Positions 59,718 through 64,000 of a stretch of DNA of 64,000 nucleotides are shown piece after piece. The translations under genes were made by a program, and so were the position numbers. The stretch lies in contig CAIIXF020000004.1 of assembly GCA_903813345.2 (NCBI GenBank), positions 16,661,513-16,725,512 on the forward strand, given 5' to 3'. The DNA is from Owenia fusiformis. Its lineage: Eukaryota > Annelida > Polychaeta > Sabellida > Oweniidae. The notes under the pieces were generated by a model. That model was not told the DNA's origin. It searched no databases and saw nothing but the letters and a program-made list of their open reading frames with translations. How positions within the stretch are numbered: position 1 is the first letter of the stretch; the number at the start of each line of letters is the position of its first letter.

Positions 59718-61629
59718 AGGACAACATTTCAGATAAAACACGTGGTAGGGTTGTTTGTATCATTCTTGTCTCAAAGTCCAAATTATTTTATCTCTATGAG
59801 TACATTTCCTTGAGGTCATGCATTCGGCCTAACATATGCACCTGTTTAAATCCTCCGAAAATAGCAAAAATCCAACATGATTGTCCGAAACCTGTTGCAA
59901 TACTTTCCTTTCTCCTTTTCGGGATTTTTTGAAGACTGGTTTAAGAGAAATGTGTGTTGACAATTCAGTTAGCCATCGATACCAATCCTTTTGAGGAGTT
60001 TTTTTTCAGAAGTCTTTTTTAGAATCCTCAAGCATTTTCTGTAATTTGGATTTGCATTTTCAGAGGCATATAGCTAAGCAATTTTATCAGTGAACGCCAT
60101 TTTGAAATGCTACCTCATGTTTGTTGCATAGAAATGGATGCAGGTACATGTAGTGTATATGTGAGAAGTTGTACCATATAGATTTTCTTACACATGTTAA
60201 TGTTTCTGAAGCTGGCTCTATCACGTTTTAAGACAAAATATTACTTTCTTGTGCAAATATATGCTTTTATCGAGAATTCTGAATGTGGGATACCATATAA
60301 ATTGTAGCGCACCTTGCAACAATGTCTTTATGGCGGTTATTTCTAATAATAGAAGTTTATCATCCACCGAAATTGAATAGATGCAAAAAGTGAATACTTT
60401 GTATTTGTCCTAATAGATCCTTTTAAGGCGCACTATACTTAATTTAGAAGAAAAAATAAAAATAATCATTGAAACAAACACTTGCTCAAATATGACACAA
60501 AGTTTGTTTTGCTTTAATATTGGACCGAGAAAAAAATAACTCATATAGAAAAAAGCATTTGAAGTTTAGAGATCATTAGACATGCATGCACATGTTAAAC
60601 AAAGTGCATGTTTTAAATTACTATTGATTTAAAAGATGGCGACACTGATATAAAAATAAGTGTATCATGTAATACAAACAAGTTCGCCATCTTTCAATGA
60701 TGTTGATAAAAACTTGATATATAAAGCTTGACAGATCAAAAATATTTTTTGACAATTTATTGTCAGCTTTGACGTGGTCCATTTGAGCTGTTGTTGGTGT
60801 CAAATGAAAGATAAAGTTTGTATCAATACATTGGACATACTATGAAATTTAAATGTAAGTCTTTATTTTGCCTAAAAATGTTGAAAATTCCCAAAGTGGC
60901 CCTTAGGATTGTTATTGACCATTGTGAATTATTGTGTTTTATGGATTTATATGGTGATGGCTTTATGAATGGTTGTTGATCCTTTGAATTGCCTTATGGA
61001 CTCTATCCCACATCATTTGACTGAATGCTCTATCTTTACTCTATCTAGTATCTAACTATTTTTGATGACTCTCAGTTGGAGAGGGAAAGGGGTGTGTTAG
61101 ACATTATCTTTTTTCACGTTAGATCATGCTTTTGGGATATGTATCGGGACTATTTCTTTTATGACAGGTTTACACTTAAAGTTTGCTTTGCTGTAGTTTC
61201 TTTACAGTTTTTGGTCCTCCCCTTTGGCATTAATTTTGTAAATTAGATATAGAATGCTTTGGAAGTAAAAAAGTGAGAAAGTCTGTCATGAGCGTTTTTC
61301 TCGAAAAGGTGGCCATTTTGGATTTTCCATCCCCAAACTGTGTCGGTAAAGTCTTGTCTACTCATTTTCATGATAACCATTTGACAGGATCCCCCATTGG
61401 TGGGGACATTTTGTACACATTTGTTTTCTTGTCTCTTATGTAATGTAAGGCTTATTTTCTAAAAAGAGGATCTTGTTTTTCTCAATGTAAATGTATCAAA
61501 AGTTTTTTCTACACTATATTAATAACTTCTGAAAAGGGGATGGGTTTTGAAATGCGATAAAGTTAAAAACCACATTTCCCATGTTATTTTCCCATAGCGA
61601 AAACTCCTCAAGCGAAAAAAACAGCTTGC

Positions 61630-62340
61630 CATACTACTCTAATACACCACTAATAGACTTCAAATACTCAATTGTAGAACATGTTCTATTAGTGGTTTGT
61701 TAGTTGTGATTTTCGTTAACAGACCACTTTTTGCCATTGACTTAACAGGTGGTTTATTCGTTGAAAAAATTACCATGCAAATGAGATAAAGGTTATTGAC
61801 CAATCAGAGAAATGTAATACCCTACTAATATATCACTAATAAACCACTTATACACCACTCCTGAAGTCTCATATATTACTATATAGACCACTGATACACC
61901 ACTAATAGACCACTACTAGTCTAATAGACTACTAACAGGTGTAAATATTTTCGAAACAAATGCGTGATATACACATATTTTGTATCAAATGTGTGACATA
62001 AACGGCAATTGCGTGCAAAGTCCGAACGGAATGCGTTCGCTTTTTTTCGCTGTCCGTTTTTTACCGTGTCGGCATTTCACAAAAAAATGATTTTTAAAAA
62101 TATCAACAAAATGCGTGATTTGCGTGATATTTGATCATACACGCTAAATTGATGCGTGATTTCTATTTTTCCAGCAAATGCGTGACAATCACGCCTAATG
62201 CATGAGGGTTGACAGGGCAGTAGTGGTGTATTAGTTGAGTATTACCAGCTTTAATACATTACTTACAAACCACTTGACTAAATCACTTTTCAAGGTGTAT
62301 TGGTGATATATTGGTGATGTATTAGTGGTATATTAGATTT
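61630..62340. mobile_element. Element with CACTAATAGACCACT subterminal repeats
   Basis: The left part (61640-61930) has repeated ACACCACTAATAGAC words. The right part (62215-62340) has the complement, such as GTGGTGTATTAG and GTGATGTATTAGTGG. The centre has a cluster of TGCGTGAT words in both directions (about 61950-62200) and CACGCATTT-like inversions. It may be two nested elements. No transposase is seen. Confidence 0.55.
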
Positions 62341-62959
62341 CTTTTCTACTTTGGAGATCACGCTATCCATTGCTTTCAGTATGATTTTGGTCATCAAAGA
62401 TTGATATCTTCAAAACTAGATTTTCAATACCATTCTAATTTTGAAGATGTTTTAGACCCCTTGTTGAATAATGTTTTTATGCAATAAAAATCAGAAAAAG
62501 AAGATCCTCTTTTGAGCAAATAAGTACAACATTTTGAAAAAAAATTTGACGTGGGGTCCCTATTTATAATTTTTTGAATTATTCAATTGATATTTTTATC
62601 ATCATGGGGACTTCACTTGAAAGAAAACATATTGTTTTAATAAGAACCACTGTATTTATGCCCAGAAAGTACTCTTGGTGAAAGATATGACCGTCTAAAA
62701 TCACTTGCCATACTGCACATGGACCTTTATATACAAATTGTCAGAGTAGTCAAAGTAGACATTTTTTCAGGATTTCTACTATAGTATCTATCTTTTGGTG
62801 ACACATTTGTTAAACCATTTATAAGTATTGCAATCAAAACAATTTAGCTTGTTATATAATGAACCCCCTGGGGTGTCTTCGGATCATCACTGGTGTGAAG
62901 CTAGAAGCTTATTCTGGCCTTGAAATTGTAACTGATAATAATATTAAAAATATTCTTAC

Positions 62960-62996
62960 CAGTTGTTGAAATCATCATCTCTTCATACTTCATATT
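62960..62996 (-). other. Exon-like 37-nt fragment
   Basis: Minus strand: TTTATCTCCAG, 37 bases starting AATATGAAGTATGAAG, then GTAAGAAT. The splice consensus is good on both sides. A possible partner is the open stretch 63940-64000 (donor GTGTGTT after CAAGAAG). Joining them leaves an open frame in only one phase, so a minus-strand gene entering from the right is possible but weakly supported. Confidence 0.2.
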
Positions 62997-64000
62997 CTGG
63001 AGATAAAAATGTAAACTTTGGTCCAGATTTTTTTTGGCGGCATTTATTCCATCCGTTGTCATTAGTTATGTGATGCATCTTCGAGGAAATAGTGAATATG
63101 AGGCTCAGATACATTTCTTAAATACTAATTCTACAAGGTGACAAAAAAGTATCGTGAACAATGATGAAAAAACAAAAACGTGTTGTATGTTAAATGATAA
63201 AAAACATGTGTTGTATGTTAAATATTTTTAGACAAACATATCATTTGCAGTTGACACTTTCTGGTCATCTTGTTTAATCCTTATTAAAATAATGTGAGGA
63301 TGGAACGTGAAAATTATAAAAAGTGAACAATTAAAGACAAGGCAGGATTGATGAAACAACAAATAGGTGAATGACATGATGAAAAGTGAATTGGAAGCAA
63401 GGGATTAAGTGGGCAGTATAAAGGACATAAGGTTAATGTAAGGTGGTAGCAATACAATATAATATGGTTGATCTGGCTATTTTCTAATGTGGCCTCACTG
63501 CATCCTGGTGCTACCTATTACTTTTTTCAATTACCGATTCAAAGGATTTATTTCTTAGTTGAGGAAATAATGAATTAAACATTGAAATTGGAGTTATTCT
63601 TATACATTTTATGTAATTTTACTTCGGGTTTCATAAGGATGGACGTAATGATGATTCTTGTACCAAAATATGACAGATCTGAACATCCTGTTAATCTTTA
63701 TTTAAGTTCAATGAGTTGAAACAAAGTCTAGCTTGCCTTATTTATCAGGCTATCATCTGACATTTCTTAGGTGGCCAGACTAGGTTTAACTTCCTACCAG
63801 ATTTCTCCACTAGCGGTCAAAATTTAAATTGGGCATGTATATTTTTTGCTTCTGTAATTAATTCCGAGTTTGGATAAATTGCTCGTTAAATAAAGAAATC
63901 CAAGTAAACATGCATACCTTATGAATATAAACAACACACCTTCTTGAATATCCTGAATATCCTCTTGTGTCTTTGGTCATGTATAATAACCCAAATCGAG

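Larger units (their letters stand above)
58419..64000. other. Gene-poor 5.6-kb tail, mostly repeats
   Basis: Contains two inverted-repeat elements (59113-59717, about 61630-62340), TAAACATGTTGTATGTTAAA-type short direct repeats near 63176-63225, and otherwise AT-rich DNA. No plus-strand Kelch exon could be recognised. One minus-strand exon-like fragment is listed separately. Confidence 0.5.

Overview
This is animal nuclear DNA. The genes carry GT-AG introns, the sequence is AT-rich, intergenic and intronic DNA is crowded with foldback and MITE-like elements, and LINE fragments are present. The gene set is bilaterian: a histidine-N-acetyltransferase-like GNAT gene, ERICH6, RBMX2, an SLC19 vitamin carrier, a BTB-BACK gene and a somatomedin-B surface protein. 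A GACGGAC microsatellite next to a 'gtgagcta' terminus, and frequent 'acatgta' words, suggest a marine invertebrate, perhaps a lophotrochozoan such as a mollusc or brachiopod. The species cannot be fixed from the window.

Layout. Positions 1-258 (minus) hold an open reading frame leaving the window. Positions 1083 to about 11458 and 12191 to about 14950 are two copies of one 2.7-kb segment. Copy 1 has been swollen by six insertions: a 2.9-kb foldback, a Crypton-like fragment, a 0.48-kb block with a palindromic MITE, a 0.83-kb foldback, a 0.37-kb MITE and a 2.6-kb LINE. Copy 2 keeps the empty sites. The segment contains the first exon of the acetyltransferase gene. Copy 2 supplies the working exon (three exons, 14013-21128, plus). 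In copy 1 the exon is split by the 832-bp foldback.

Positions 23323-40218 (minus) hold a 17-exon ERICH6-like gene whose exons join in phase throughout (808 codons plus stop). Its introns carry a LINE tail, a 2-kb tandem-repeat element, a Tc1/mariner-type element with TA target duplication, and a 37/32-bp minisatellite. RBMX2 (40494-46281, plus, five exons, 479 aa) is divergent from it, with 275 bp between the start codons, so the two probably share a promoter region. An SLC19 family carrier (48799-52081, minus, four coding exons) follows.

A BTB-BACK exon starts at 54930 (plus). No Kelch exons are visible downstream, so that gene is incomplete here. Within its presumed large intron, or just beyond it, an intronless 533-aa protein with a somatomedin-B domain lies on the minus strand (56817-58418). 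Positions 58419-64000 are mostly repeats. There is no operon logic. Co-expression is plausible only for the divergent ERICH6/RBMX2 pair.
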